Origin: Sipunculus nudus
Lineage: Eukaryota > Annelida > Sipuncula > Golfingiida > Sipunculidae
Direction of reading: 5' to 3'
Assembly: GCA_026874595.1 (NCBI GenBank)
Contig: CM049317.1
Coordinates: 53,649,618 to 53,713,617 of the forward strand
Length of the DNA stretch: 64,000 nt
In this document: positions 45,732 to 58,089 of the stretch, in pieces
Layout of the letters: the number at the start of each line of letters is the position of its first letter
Position numbering within the stretch: the first letter of the stretch is position 1
The notes under the pieces: generated by a model
What the model saw: only the letters and a program-made list of their open reading frames with translations
What the model was told of the DNA's origin: nothing
Database searches by the model: none
Position numbers and translations under genes: made by a program

Positions 45732-46749
45732 TGTAGTTTTCATTGAAGACGCCGTAGATGATGGGGTTGCAGCAACTGCTAATGAAGACCAGGATGGTGG
45801 CCGTAAAGTGGAGGTATATAAACACCACTTGCTCAGTCTGTGTGGGTCTGAACACGGTTCCTTCTTGCTTGGCCAGGAATATGATCTCTGACTTTTTCAG
45901 TGAAATAATCTCGACGGCGTGATGTGGGGCTTGGCAAATCAAGAACGTCACAACCACAACTAATATAGTTTTGGTCAGCCTCCTGTTCGGTCGCTGTACC
46001 CTGTTGGACGTGCGACATTTCATTATCGTCGACAGCCTGTACATGAGTAGTACATATGACGACGCTATAACCACTAGGGGTACCAAGAAACTCACTGTTA
46101 GCTGAAAGTATGTCCATGCTGCCCTTGGGGCGATGCTTTTCTCAGTTGGCCATTTAATTCTACAACTGGTGTGACCTGATTTCGTCACGGCTGTCGCATA
46201 CATCCAATATGGTGTTGCCACGATACTACAGATGATCCAGATGGTAACACAAACGATTTTTCCGGCTCTTACCGTACGCAGAAACGCCAGCGTGTGGTAC
46301 GAAGCTAAGTACCTGTCCACACTAAGTGCTACCAAGGTGAAAACGCTGGCGAATTTGTTCACTTCTTTGGTAACGTACGAAATTTTGCATACAGCGTCTC
46401 CAAACACCCAGTCATTTGTAAACGTGGCATAGCAGAAGAAAGGCAACGTAAGAATGTACAACATGTCCGCCAGGGCCAAATTCCAAATATAATAATTAGA
46501 CACAGACTTGCGTCTGATATCTCGGAGGTAGGTTATTATGTACAGAACTAAGCCATTACCGACGAGGCCGAAAACAAACGTGGTCAGATATAACGTTAAA
46601 GTGATGTACTTGAGAACCCGGCTGGCTGGAAGGTTAAAGCTCTGCAGACCACTGCGATATGAAGAATTATGTGCATCGGCATACACCATGCTTGAAGTGA
46701 TATTGTTCAGCATTTGTATAGGTATCAGTGTACTGCCTCTTTCCGCCAT
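45732..46749 (-). CDS. Class A (rhodopsin-like) peptide-type GPCR, main exon
   Basis: A seven-helix plasma-membrane receptor, complete through TM7 in one exon. Numbering from the Met at 46,749, N16 (NIT) and N28 (NSS) are N-glycosylation sites. TM1 has GN (N65), TM2 LALAD (D95), ECL1 DWVFGDAVCK with C121 pairing with C196 of ECL2, TM3 ends DRY (145-147), TM5 has P224, TM6 reads FLICQAP and TM7 CCNPIIYGVFNENY. The usual CWxP of TM6 is CQAP (Q274 for the toggle Trp). The pattern, with a fairly short third loop (KCRTSNRVQRPNRR), is closest to somatostatin/allatostatin-C/opioid-like peptide receptors; the ligand is unknown. I chose this Met because its context (GGTCATGG) is strong; an in-frame Met at 46,824 has a poor one. 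After Y339 the exon meets a donor (ACA|GTAAGT at 45,731), so the C-terminal tail is in another exon, not found. Confidence 0.85.
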
Positions 46750-46829
46750 GACCACTGTCCCAAAGGAAAGCACGAGACAGGTATGGTCTAAAATCCTAGT
46801 CTCCGCTGGAATCAATTTAATCATCCGTA

Positions 46830-48960
46830 CACCATCTGGGCATTTCGCGTATTTCTGAAGTGTCTATGGACAGTTGTGGTATTAAATTGGCCGAGGCCTC
46901 CTGCCGTTTTCCCTGGACATGTAAATTGGCTCTCGCCCTGTGACGTGGTTCTACGTGTCTGCGCCCACCCGGGAGTCTGCTCAAATCTGGAAAAGGTTCA
47001 AATGAGGTGTGAAATGCTAGAAAGGATCCAACGTTATTCAACAGTAGCACGCGCAGCCACATGACGCACCAGGTCGGGACCACAGACAGACTCTGGACTG
47101 TTATTGGCTCAATAATGGGCGTATATCTTCTAACGAAAACATCTGCCTGTAGGATCTATTGGCATTTACGTATTACCTAATTTATATTCATCACTCAAAA
47201 TACCGTTCAAAACAGAAAAGCACTTTATCCAGTAATCCAATTTAGGTATTAATCGACCACTACATAATGGTCACGTTTTTCTCACTTTCTTTTCAGGAAA
47301 GTAATCAGCTGACACAAACAGGTGACTACCCGAACCGTTTTAGACATGTTGTTTGTTGATGGAATGGCTTATTTTTCTATAGTTGTTAGAAAGGGCACGT
47401 ATGAATGTTTCTCCTCTTGTAAACCAGCACACCATGTATCTTAACCCATGCCGACGGACAACATCGATAGTGACGCCCTAAACATGTTTGTGTTGCACAT
47501 ATTATATATGAAGGTACATTTTTGATGGACTAATACTGTTCTTACCAATGAAAAAAAATGTTTATCACCTACACACGCCTGTACAATTTCTTCCATGTTT
47601 ACCTGGAGGCAGTAAATTTATTTACCTAACACATTATTACCTACGTCTGCGACCTTCTGTAAAAGAGTTTTTCTTGCCAGGTCAAGGAAAAAGAACTTCT
47701 GTACACAAATATATCAGTAAACAGCGGGTAGTCTCTATAATTGCCAGACGTTTATGATAAGTTACGAGTTGGGAGTCAGGCATCCAGTGTATCTCTATCA
47801 AATCCTTAGGCAAAAAATAAAATAAATAAATAAACTTATTCCAAGTATTTGGTAATATAATTTAATAGTATTCTTAACTCGGTGTTGATTAATCTTTTTT
47901 GATATGTATCGGAAATGGTGTGAAATTTTGTTTTTTTTTATATGTCGTATTTCAAGGACTTAAATAAAAAGTAGTATTCAACCTGAAAACTGACAAAATG
48001 TTTCTGTATTTTGTCGGCGGACAAATTATATAAAAATATAAAACCTTTTTTTTTTATGTGTGGGCCCAAAAGCGAGTGCTTGGTCTGGAAATTTGGCTGC
48101 ATTGTTAAGATCTAAAACAATGATATATATTTAAAATGTTTTTACAAATGGTATATCTCGGATCAAGTAGTGATTTTAACGTGTTACTTTTTTGGAATGA
48201 ACTTGTTGATTTTATCGAACGTACACGTATGCCTTCTGTTGAAAACACTTATCTGCTCTTACATTTGAATTTCACGGAAATTATCCGTTCCATGCCACTG
48301 AATCAGTTTACACATTTTGTATCGAATATAAGGTTAAGTGAAATTATGATCTTAAATTTTTTTATATGTAAAGGACGAGTGTGCAAACAAGAGACTTATG
48401 CATTTACAATGAAGAAATATAATAAAATAGGTTCAGAGTCACTTAGTTAAGTATACATACATGGTAAAGAGGCCCAAACATCTATCTGACCTTTATTAAC
48501 TATAGATTATCCCATGGAGCTTTTATAAAAAATAGTTCAAATCAAATCAATTTCAACAAGGACATCTGGCAGCCACTCAGATAAGCTAGGGCTTTCCAAA
48601 AAGCGTTTCGCAACAAGTGACCTTTCTACCTCCGCATATATGCAACCTACCAAATTATGTTACATGTTTTTCCCGTTTGTCAAAATTGGTGTGTTGAGTA
48701 CCATGTTGTTGGTAAACAAGTCCATACATTCTTTACGATGGCCTTTTCAGAATTTTTCCCATCCAAAATTACCCTAAGATCCATGATATATACACGGAGG
48801 AAGCAAGGAATCCCATATATTCTTTTTTTCAAAAGGTAGGTGAATGGGCACCTTTAAGAATATTAAGGACGTTTCGTTGGAAAATAAAGCAAACAATATT
48901 TTAATTTGTATATAAGCAAGGCAGAGGGTATTGAGGCTTTATAACAATTGTCCTATAACT
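46830..48960. other. 5' flank of the GPCR exon, no gene identified
   Basis: An in-frame TAG lies upstream of the first Met, so the coding part does not extend. Any 5' untranslated exon would be here (higher coordinates on the minus strand) but I see no sure promoter. The 48,136-48,450 open frame (104 codons, AT-rich) has no motif. Confidence 0.4.
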
Positions 48961-48967
48961 ACAGGCA

Positions 48968-48968
<1 letters not shown>

Positions 48969-49051
<83 letters not shown>
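48969..49051. repeat. (TA)n microsatellite, about 40 units
   Basis: Pure TA dinucleotide. The apparent poly-Tyr/Ile open frame over it is an artefact. Confidence 0.95.
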
Positions 49052-49053
<2 letters not shown>

Positions 49054-49059
49054 TTATAT

Positions 49060-52007
49060 GTAACAACGCTGGCGAGTGGGCAACTGATGAGATATTAATT
49101 ACGCTCCCCTGTATAATTTTTATTCCGGCTGCATTTATAACAATCTCTTTACAAGTTCAACCGTGAAGGATGTTACAATTTCTGATTATTACGTCAAACA
49201 TCCTGCTTTTTGTCTGTATAAAATTTATAATCTTTTGAAAATTATCAAACGCTTCAGCAGACAATGGGGGGCTATTCGGAGGAATTCCAAGGAAAACACG
49301 TGCACCAAATACCCTAAACAAAATAAAGCCGTTTACATGATTCATTCAGCGTTAAACAAAAAAAAAATCGAGAAAAAATACATTTAATCTGAATAGCCAT
49401 CACATAAAAAAAAATAATCCGGAAATGCGTTGTTTATCAGATAAAGGGTCTTTCGGATGAACTATATGATACGATTCATCATGGTTTCCAACTTGCCGCC
49501 GAGTACTGGAGTTAACCAGATTTTGACATACATGAATTAATGAAGTTGGTCATAGATAAACGTTTGCAACAAAAATATTATACACTGGAAATTATTGCTT
49601 ATTTGCCCTGAAAATTAATACACTGTTGCAATTTTTTTTCATTGTTCGGATTTCGGATAATCGGTCAAAATTCGGTTACCAGTTCTCAATTTCGAAATCA
49701 AGGCATTTTGATAAACGGTAGTCGGATTTAGAAAAGCTTGAAATGATCATCTGCATAAACAACAGAGGAAACGTTGGAACTTCGAGCTAAAATCTTTAGT
49801 GGTAGTGTGTTTATAATACCTCCCTCTTATTGTCTTGGTCAATTCTTTTCAAATCTCGATTGTGTTGCAACAAGGCCTAGGGCTATAAATGTAATTACAT
49901 TTACTCAGAAAACGCAAACCTGCAACTAAAACAAGCCGTTCCCTTCGCTTTATCAATTCATCAAACAAGTGTATTTACCAGTTTTTCAGCCATCTATTCA
50001 TTCCAATCAGCTTTACTGTACTGTTTTGGGCTGACAGGACAATGAACAAGACGGTCACTAAAATGAGTTTCAGAGCACACAGCAGTCCTTTGTTCGGACA
50101 AGTCGCCACTGAAAACACTAATAAATTTTATAAAATGGATAGAAGAAAAAGCTGAAAGTAGCAAGATGTAATTTGTGGGGAAAAAACTAGCTTTAACGAC
50201 ATTTAGAAAGCTCTATCGAGATTCAGTTTTGCTCTGTCACGACTGCGGGGCCTGCGCAATAAACAATCTTTACTTACGACCCGATTTTGAACCTCAATTT
50301 TGCCTGGAAGAGGACTCTATGACTTTCTTCTGTCCTACTTCTGGACCTTAAATTTGCTTTATAGAGTAGAATTACACCATCCTGGCCAACCTCCAAAATA
50401 AGGGAGCGCCTAATTGATTAAATAGCACTGGGGCGTGGGCTTCCGTCCACTGTATGATAACTTTCAACGAGACAAGGTCAACAGAAAGTCGATTTACAGC
50501 TCCAGTGGTCCCATAGAGGATGTTAGACGGGTTTCCAGAGCAGGCCGTACGCTCGCATGAACATATTTCACGCCTTGTGAGAGGAGTTTCCGGCCATTCG
50601 AAAGCGTTTTATTCTAACTCAGTATGCAGCTTTAATTACTCTTAATGGACACGTATGTTTAATGGCTTTGACAAGATAACTGGGCTCTGTTTGATAGCTT
50701 AACGTACGTGACTGATTCCTTGTTCCTGCTGACGCCAGGTATTAATGAGACAGAAAATCTCTCTCACGCAAACACTCAATAATGACACAAGGATCCCTTC
50801 TTGTCCTTCTACTTCGAGGTCACGGCTGGTTCATTTATGTTACGGGATTTATAACATGATCAGCTAACATTTGTGTCTGTATCTTTAAGCCATTTTAATT
50901 GATCCTGTTTTACGTTTATGAAATTTTTTTATTGAAAGTTTTTACCTGAAACTAAATGGATCTTTTTAATTAAAGTGCCGTACGGTTTTTTAATGTTTAA
51001 GGAAAAGCTCTCTACAAACCTATAAAAACTGTGCACTGGATGAATGATCACATAAAATAAATATTGGTAATTTTGTGGAAGTAAAAGGAACATGCCGAAA
51101 AAAAATATATAACCTATTATAAATATATGGGATTTATTGACGTTCGCGCTCTTTGTATCCTCTATTGGTCAATATGCCTAGAGTTTGTTACTTGTTCGAG
51201 TTTCAAAAGCTCTCGATTTTCGCAGGGTTTCGATTAGCCCTGCTATAAACAGGTTTTAGGTGTGATATCCCTCCAGATGCCATTTATAATCAAGAGAATT
51301 CTACAATTCCAGCCTGGCACTTATCAAGGGATTTATGAAATTAGTCACGGAGGAAGATAATTGTTTATTTGCTTAAGATATAAAAAAATAAAAATACCTG
51401 ATGGCAGTAACATATCAATTTACACGCTGGATTTCGGGTATACACAATTTAACCTGTTATCATACGAGCTTGGCATGCAGCCCAAAAAACCGCCCTTAAA
51501 GGTGGGAAAACTGATCCCCTCTATAGTATAGTTGTCTGCATGAAGAATTCTCATTTTGTCAGGAATGTACATGGGACTCATAAGTCCAGGGTGTTAATAT
51601 CAAGAAGTTTCATTATCCAGCAGCTGAAATTGGTCGAGTGATATTGGTAACCTATCGATCTTGGAGACAAAACCTGTCAAGCACAATACATTCAGTAAAA
51701 TAGACATGTATATTTGGACCAACCCAATACTGATAGTTATTAACCTTCATACAGGTGCAACTGCAATCTGTTACAAATAGGTGCTGTCCTGGGGGAAATC
51801 TTGCGTTATTCTGGTTGTGTGTCGTATGCGGCTTTAAATCGATTTAGGTTAGTTATGGAATCGACCGGAAGATTGCAGCAACATGTCTCAGTGAAGCCCT
51901 TTAATTTACTCAGAAATATTTTTATTTACTGGTTTTGATTTTTCTGATTGTGAGGTTGTAAATAATATTACGGATTGATCATGGACGGATCCAAGAATAT
52001 ATTGCAG

Positions 52008-52040
<33 letters not shown>

Positions 52041-53740
52041 TGGCTTGTAGTGAACCTACATATGGGGAATTTAGCAGAAGCCAAGGTGTGTGGTAAAATA
52101 AATCTTATTTAAAAAAAAACTGTTACTGGAATTACGCCTTTTTCCGTGATGATATCGTGCGGTACATGCAATGATTTCGTACATGATTGTTATCGTATAA
52201 CTGTTTTTACGTTGGACATAACTGTTATATACGAGAAATCCCATACGCGGGCTAAAACAAGATGGTCTATGAAAGCTTTTCAGCGCAGGCCGTACGTCTT
52301 ACTGATAAGCCAGCACAGAGAAGGTAACAACAGTCTCCCCGTCCTTTCATCAACTTAATTAACAGTAATCTCGGATTACATGAAGTTCTAACAGCAGGAG
52401 ACAATCTAACACTGATAGATAATGACGGTGACAATAAGAGAATGTTTCAGCGTGTTCGACTTGATCAGGTAGCACAAGAGATACCACCAACGGACACTAG
52501 AACTCCACGGACACGATCAAAGTGTCACTACTCTACTCAAGCCTTACTAGAAAAATGTTAATTCGGATGCAGTTTTACTCTATTTTGGATGAATTATTGG
52601 GAATGTGTTCTGCTGGTTTAGAATTCAGTTCACTTTTACCACTTCACCGAAAGTCAAAGATTTGTCACTCACATTAGAACTGATTTAAAACATTTGCAGA
52701 TTTCAAGTGATTTATACTCTCAGGCCAAAAGTAAAGAACGAAAAAAAATTAGGTCATGAGTAATCACGTGCTGAGACGATTGCAGGGGACATTTTTTAAC
52801 ATTGTATTGAGTGTTTATACCCGGTTCAATGGTTTCGTGGCCGAGAACGAGACCGGGACCACCACGTTTGAGACTGAGACAAGAATATATATGAGATCCC
52901 TTAACCCCAAGGTGGTCATGTCTCCAAATCCTCCTTTATATCGCATATAACAAGAAAAGATAAAGAAAAACACGATTCCCTCTATCCGTTATAATACACT
53001 TAGAAAAGTAGAGCATCTGGCGTTTCAAATCCAAAGGTTTCAATTAAGTTTTTAATCCTCTTTGATTTTTATACAAATCATACTTTATGACATAGAGTGT
53101 GACATTTACCTTTTAAAGTTGTGTGTGCTTCAGTTTCAAACATAATTCGAAATAGACGTCACGGACATTTTATGTTTCAGTCATCACGTATCTATGACAT
53201 CCCAGTATGTGTGACGCTAATTCTAGACATGTCATAAAAGCATGTACCGTTGAAACAGGTTCTTTAACGTTTGAAACGAACAGTCACCTGTTTCAGTTTG
53301 AAACTGAGAATGGTTTGAATCATATGTTAGTTTAATTTTTTTTTAATGTTATATTTCTGTTACTAAGCTAGTGACAGGCCTAAATTGTTAAAATATGTCA
53401 AGTTTGTTATTAAGAAATCCTTTTTTAGTGTTTTACACTATTTCTCTTTTAATTCCATTCAGTCTTAAATTAAAATGAACCCCGCCAACTCCGGGTTCAA
53501 TGCCTTGGTTTAGAACGACCCTCTCACATTGATGAGATTAATGATTCAATATGATCAAAAGTGGTAAGATTTGATGCACACCTAGCCTCTGTCATTGAAT
53601 AAAAGTGCTCTACTGGGAATATGAAAATAACTGCAATATCTTGTCTTACCCTCCATAAAAATCAGCCGTCTGGCCACTCTAGTGATAAAGAATCATCAGT
53701 ATGATAGACATTCATCATTTAGCACTCTATCCTGTATTTC
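49060..53740. other. Intergenic, no gene identified
   Basis: No exon, TIR pair or dispersed repeat shared with other parts of the window was recognised in this 4.7 kb. A TAA microsatellite lies at 52,009-52,040. Short open frames at 52,146-52,358 and 52,756-52,950 have no motif. Confidence 0.4.
52009..52040. repeat. (TAA)n microsatellite
   Basis: About ten uninterrupted TAA units. Confidence 0.9.
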
Positions 53741-53742
53741 GT

Positions 53743-54563
53743 AGTTACGGGACCTAATATACACAGATCACGTATGCGTGATGAACACAAATTTTGTAAT
53801 GGAGATAAAACAAATCTGATTCTGTAACACTAGGCAGCGTGAAATGTATAGAGGAATGAATAAAGAAGTCAGTGGTTTTTTGTTAACAAATAACTATAAA
53901 ATACTCTTAAAACAACCCTAACAGTAACAGTATAACAGCGGTATAATAACAAATCAATACAATTACACAGTAAAATAAACAATGTGCACAGTACCTGGAT
54001 ACCACCACCGTCACAACGATAAGTTTTTTTAAAATGTCTAGGCCGGATGAGAAGTCCACACCAATCCTCTCGGAGAATAACAGTCCAATGTAAAGCTCTT
54101 GTAACAATTGTAACAATCCAGAAAATAAACTTGAGACAGGCAGGATTAAATTGTATAGAGTTAGTAATAGAAGAATCCCTAAAATTACTGGATAATCGGA
54201 CAGGACACTGACATACACACGTCTGTGTCCGCTGGAATCTTCCCTCCTCTCTCTCCCGGCTCTAAAACACAACCCCCTATTTATAACTTCTCACCCGAAG
54301 CCGAGAATTTTCCACTTCTCGAACAGTCTAAAGGATCTAACATAATACACAGTAAAAACGCGTTACAGGAATCATCTAGAAGAACATCGCTGCGTCTCTA
54401 CATACCGGGGTCCACACGTGATCTCGGCGAGAAAGCCCCAAGCTAGCATGACAACGAGAGTTCAGCCAGTAAGGATTAAACATAGAATGAAATACGCGGC
54501 CAGACACGGGTGTTACAACACGAGTTACGCCCGTGCCACACAACAAAAAGGGCACCTGTAACA
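53743..54563 (-). mobile_element. LTR copy D (about 821 bp), minus strand
   Basis: On the minus strand it begins TGTTACAGGTGCCCTTTTTG at 54,563 and ends GGTCCCGTAACTA at about 53,743 (final A of the CA end mutated). It keeps TTCCTGTAACGCG, GTTCGAGAAGTGGAAAATTC, TATAAATAGGGGG, AATAAA-like signal region and the GTGATGAACACAAATTTTG / ACGTATGCGTGA block shared with copy A. In U3 it resembles both A and C. R differs, with a unique piece near 54,100-54,200. No clear target duplication, no internal region. Confidence 0.7.
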
Positions 54564-54940
54564 CATATACGCAAGAGACTTGGAAAGCGAACGATTTAAT
54601 CCCTCAATAAGAAAGTCGTCAATTGTCATATTGTATGTTTGATTCAGTGATTCTTACACAATAATTATTTTAAAAAATGAAACATCTGAACGAGACATAT
54701 CTGATAAACAAGCGTCTATGATGTGTATGATTGTGGTCTGCTACAAAACGAATAACATAAAGATACACAATATATAAATATGAAATATTTAAGAAATATA
54801 AATAAATAATAATACAAAACAATGTTATATATAAACGTATCAAAACGAAAATTAATTAAAAAAAACATACAAACCAAATAAATATAATATTCTTCCCTTA
54901 TCCGTCAGTTAGTATATAAAGTTATTTTTATCTATATTAT

Positions 54941-54942
<2 letters not shown>

Positions 54943-54980
<38 letters not shown>
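54943..54980. repeat. (TA)n microsatellite
   Basis: Pure TA run. Confidence 0.9.
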
Positions 54981-54981
<1 letters not shown>

Positions 54982-55164
54982 AATATATATTTATATTTTA
55001 TCACTCCTAAAGGTGGGCAGTTATTGCGTCTCTCCTTGATTGTCTTTTAGAAAGTATATCAGCAAAACGTATTGAACGGGTTTTGATGAAAGGTAAAAGT
55101 GTAATACCACAGGGGAAGTCTATAATAAGAATGGAAATTTATTTCGTAAGGCATATATATGTCT

Positions 55165-55198
<34 letters not shown>

Positions 55199-55255
55199 AT
55201 ATATATATTTATATATATATATATATATATATACCACATAAATATAATACATATA

Positions 55256-55298
<43 letters not shown>
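55165..55298. repeat. Compound (TA)n microsatellite
   Basis: Three long TA runs separated by TTTATATATATTTA and ACCACATAAATATAATAC. The open frame across it is an artefact. Confidence 0.9.
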
Positions 55299-55299
55299 A

Positions 55300-56690
55300 A
55301 AAAAATTGTAAATTCATTATTAAAATATCATTCTTGGTTTGATTATCCTATTCAAGCAGTATATTAATTATTTCTGTTCAATTTTGCGATAAGCGCATTT
55401 ATGGTACTAATTAGGAGCAGAGACGTCAGTTCAAAAACAAACGGACACATATTTGCCGTTTCGTCACAGGATTTCATTGACATGGTGAACCATTAGATAT
55501 CGTATAACATGTTGAGTGTTCTCCGAGGGGAAATAATACTTAGTACCCTGAATATGTCAACCACAAAACCAGGATTGGCTACATCACAACATCCAGATAA
55601 CCATCCATAACCCTGACATGGGTTTAATTGAAGGTCAGGTACATTCATTACGATGCGGTCACTGTACATTCGTTCTGCCATTCGTTCCATATAACCACTA
55701 CTTTCTACAGCAGTGTTTCCTGTGTATCGCAACTGGCCCAGAACATTTTTCAAACCAGTTGCATATATATCCCTCTTCGAAGACAGCAAATATAAACCTG
55801 GGGCAGCCTGGTCTTTCAGGAATTCATGGAGGCCATTAATATATATGCAATATCATAAAGTGTCTCGGGTAGAAAGTTTAAACTGTTTCCGAAATACGAC
55901 CTGTCACCAAGGGCGAGATTCCTTGACCTATGTTATCCTGCATGAAAGATTATACCGTGAATGTGAAAAAAAAAAACTTAACACAGGAGTTCCATACAAT
56001 AAACAATACATATATTGTCTACCTTTGATATGTTATATCACATATCTATATTGGGCCCTTTTGCAACTAGAAAAGACCAAACAAAACTACCAGCCGGCGT
56101 AAAGGCTACGTTTGTGTGTGTGTTTGTTTATTATATCATATTTCGACCGGGTAGTTTTCTGCAACGTCATGTATATAAAGCTGTGAATTTTAACAGTACC
56201 CTTTATACGTATATCCTGCAAAGTCCGTCGCAAAGAAGAAAGCAATTTCATGGTTGCGTTACAACAAAGTCCAGGGTAATGTTATGATACCGTCTTCTTA
56301 TCTGTCGACCGGTGCCGCTAGAACAGTCGCTACCTTATTGGTCGGCCACGCGGCAGCGGTCTGTATGAAGAAGCCAGATAGACCGTTAATCTGGCGATCC
56401 AGCCAGTACAAAGGTCCCGGCTTGCCCACGGAATTGGGGTTTATTGCACGCCTTACAACTGACAAGCATATCAAAGCTTGCAGGGACCACCTTTGCTGAC
56501 TATAGACTTTTGATGTTCTTTGTCAACCCGGGATTTTCGTCTCAAAGGCAATAACGGTCACTTTATTAGTGTCGTCAATATCTATCACATTTGCCAGGTT
56601 TTCAAATATCTGACCATTAGCTTTGGCTGGGATTTTTCCACGGTGGGTAAGTCGCATGCCTCACCCGGGAGCTGATGGTTCTTGGTTCAT
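55300..56690. other. Intergenic, no gene identified
   Basis: Overlapping open frames at 55,493-55,839 and 56,254-56,499 show no motif or conserved exon structure. Confidence 0.35.
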
Positions 56691-56693
56691 TTA

Positions 56694-56997
56694 GGCCAAA
56701 AAATTAAAGGTATTATTTTCAGGCAGAGCCCGCGTCAATTTTAAGCCCCCCTCCCCCACCCCTTCGCATAAAAAAAATATTTTGATTTTCATCTTTCAAG
56801 AAGATAAAATAATACAATTTTGATCAGATCTCCTTTGTTATGTAGTGCTTTTACCTGTTTAGGAAAAATTATGTATGTTTTTTCCTGATAATATGACATT
56901 TTTTATCGAAACATACAAAAATGGTAAAAATAAAATATCGCCCACTCGCACTGATTTCTGGAAAAAAAAAGTGCCTGATAACCATACTTTTTTGGCC
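56694..56997. mobile_element. Harbinger-like MITE, copy H3
   Basis: Begins GGCCAAAAAATTAAAGG and ends CTTTTTTGGCC, with TTA immediately outside both ends (56,691-56,693 and 56,998-57,000). The interior AAGAAGATAAAATAATACAA, TTATGTAGTGCTTTTACCTG and GCACTGATTTCTGG matches H1 and H2. Confidence 0.8.
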
Positions 56998-57000
56998 TTA

Positions 57001-57720
57001 CAGTTCCTCCTTATAACTACCAGTATGACAGTTGGTATGTCCCATATTTCACAAATTTGATATGTAACATTGTTTGGAAAACGATAACACACACTCGTGT
57101 GTTTATAGGTGTATATATTATACTCGGTTCCACCAACCTTTGTCTAATTGTCTTTTGGAGATAATTATCTCAGAAGTTTACATTTTCAACTTATTTCATA
57201 GAAAAGTGATGGCCTATTTTATCAGTCCAAATTATGTTACACAACTTGTGGACATTATTCTAATCATCTGACAGATCAGTTGTTCAAAGCATGAGAAGTC
57301 ATTTTTTATAGGGTAGACTTATTTTAGTGTGTTTACATTACCTCATGCAATCAGCAGCTGTAATCTGAGAATAGTTCCTGCACGTGACCAGTTACTTTGC
57401 CGCCATAAATTGGGCTGATATCTTGTAAAAGTTAGACTAATCCCGAATATTTTAAAGTAATTAAGATTCCCAAGTATTGTTTATGGTAGGTTCCCCCTTT
57501 TTAATAATTATTCTCATGAATATTATACCCCATATCATCATTTACTCCATCAAGTAAATGTTCTCCATCGAGTTTGTATCGAGTGGTTGTATAGATGCTT
57601 TAAACTTTAATTTTAATCATAATATTTTAAATTTTTACATGCACTAATTTTCATCAGTCGATCTTTTCCTAGTTTTGTGCGTTTAACTGTAGTTTTTAAT
57701 GATTTTTATTGTTCCGCGCT
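57001..57720. other. AT-rich intergenic DNA, no gene seen
   Basis: No shared repeat or exon found. Confidence 0.45.
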
Positions 57721-57724
57721 TTAG

Positions 57725-57942
57725 CGCGCGCGATTTTATTCTAGATTTTTTTTTTATTCTGGATATTATATTAAAAATAATGATGATGATAATAATAATA
57801 ATAATAATAGTAATAATATTTATTATTGCTATTATTATTTCGCGCGCGATTTTATTCTAGATTTTTTTATTCTGGATATTATATTAAAAATAATGATGAT
57901 GATAATAATAATAACAATAATAGTAATAATAATTATTATTGC

Positions 57943-57956
<14 letters not shown>
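57725..57956. repeat. Tandem duplication, 2 x 116 bp, with CG run
   Basis: CGCGCGCGATTTTATTCTAG begins both units (57,725 and 57,841), followed by TTCTGGATATTATATTAAAA and ATAATGATGATGATAATAAT. Nearly identical, differing by a few bases in T and AAT runs. Confidence 0.85.
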
Positions 57957-57982
<26 letters not shown>

Positions 57983-58041
57983 TGAAACTATTATTATTAT
58001 TCCCGTTATTATTATTACTATTATTATTATTATAATTATTA

Positions 58042-58082
<41 letters not shown>

Positions 58083-58085
58083 GTT
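57905..58085. repeat. (TTA/ATT)n microsatellite
   Basis: Long ATT/TTA array with a few interruptions; poly-Ile/Tyr/Asn open frames on both strands are artefacts. Confidence 0.95.
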
Positions 58086-58089
58086 TTCA

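Noticed and set aside
46538..46858. 106-codon plus-strand open frame
   Set aside because: Antisense shadow of the GPCR exon.
48136..48450. 104-codon open frame
   Set aside because: AT-rich composition typical of the surrounding DNA; no motif, and no conserved context.
48948..49166. Open frame of poly-Ile/Tyr
   Set aside because: It is the translation of a (TA)n microsatellite; the same applies to 55,120-55,317, 57,826-58,121 and 45,346-45,596.
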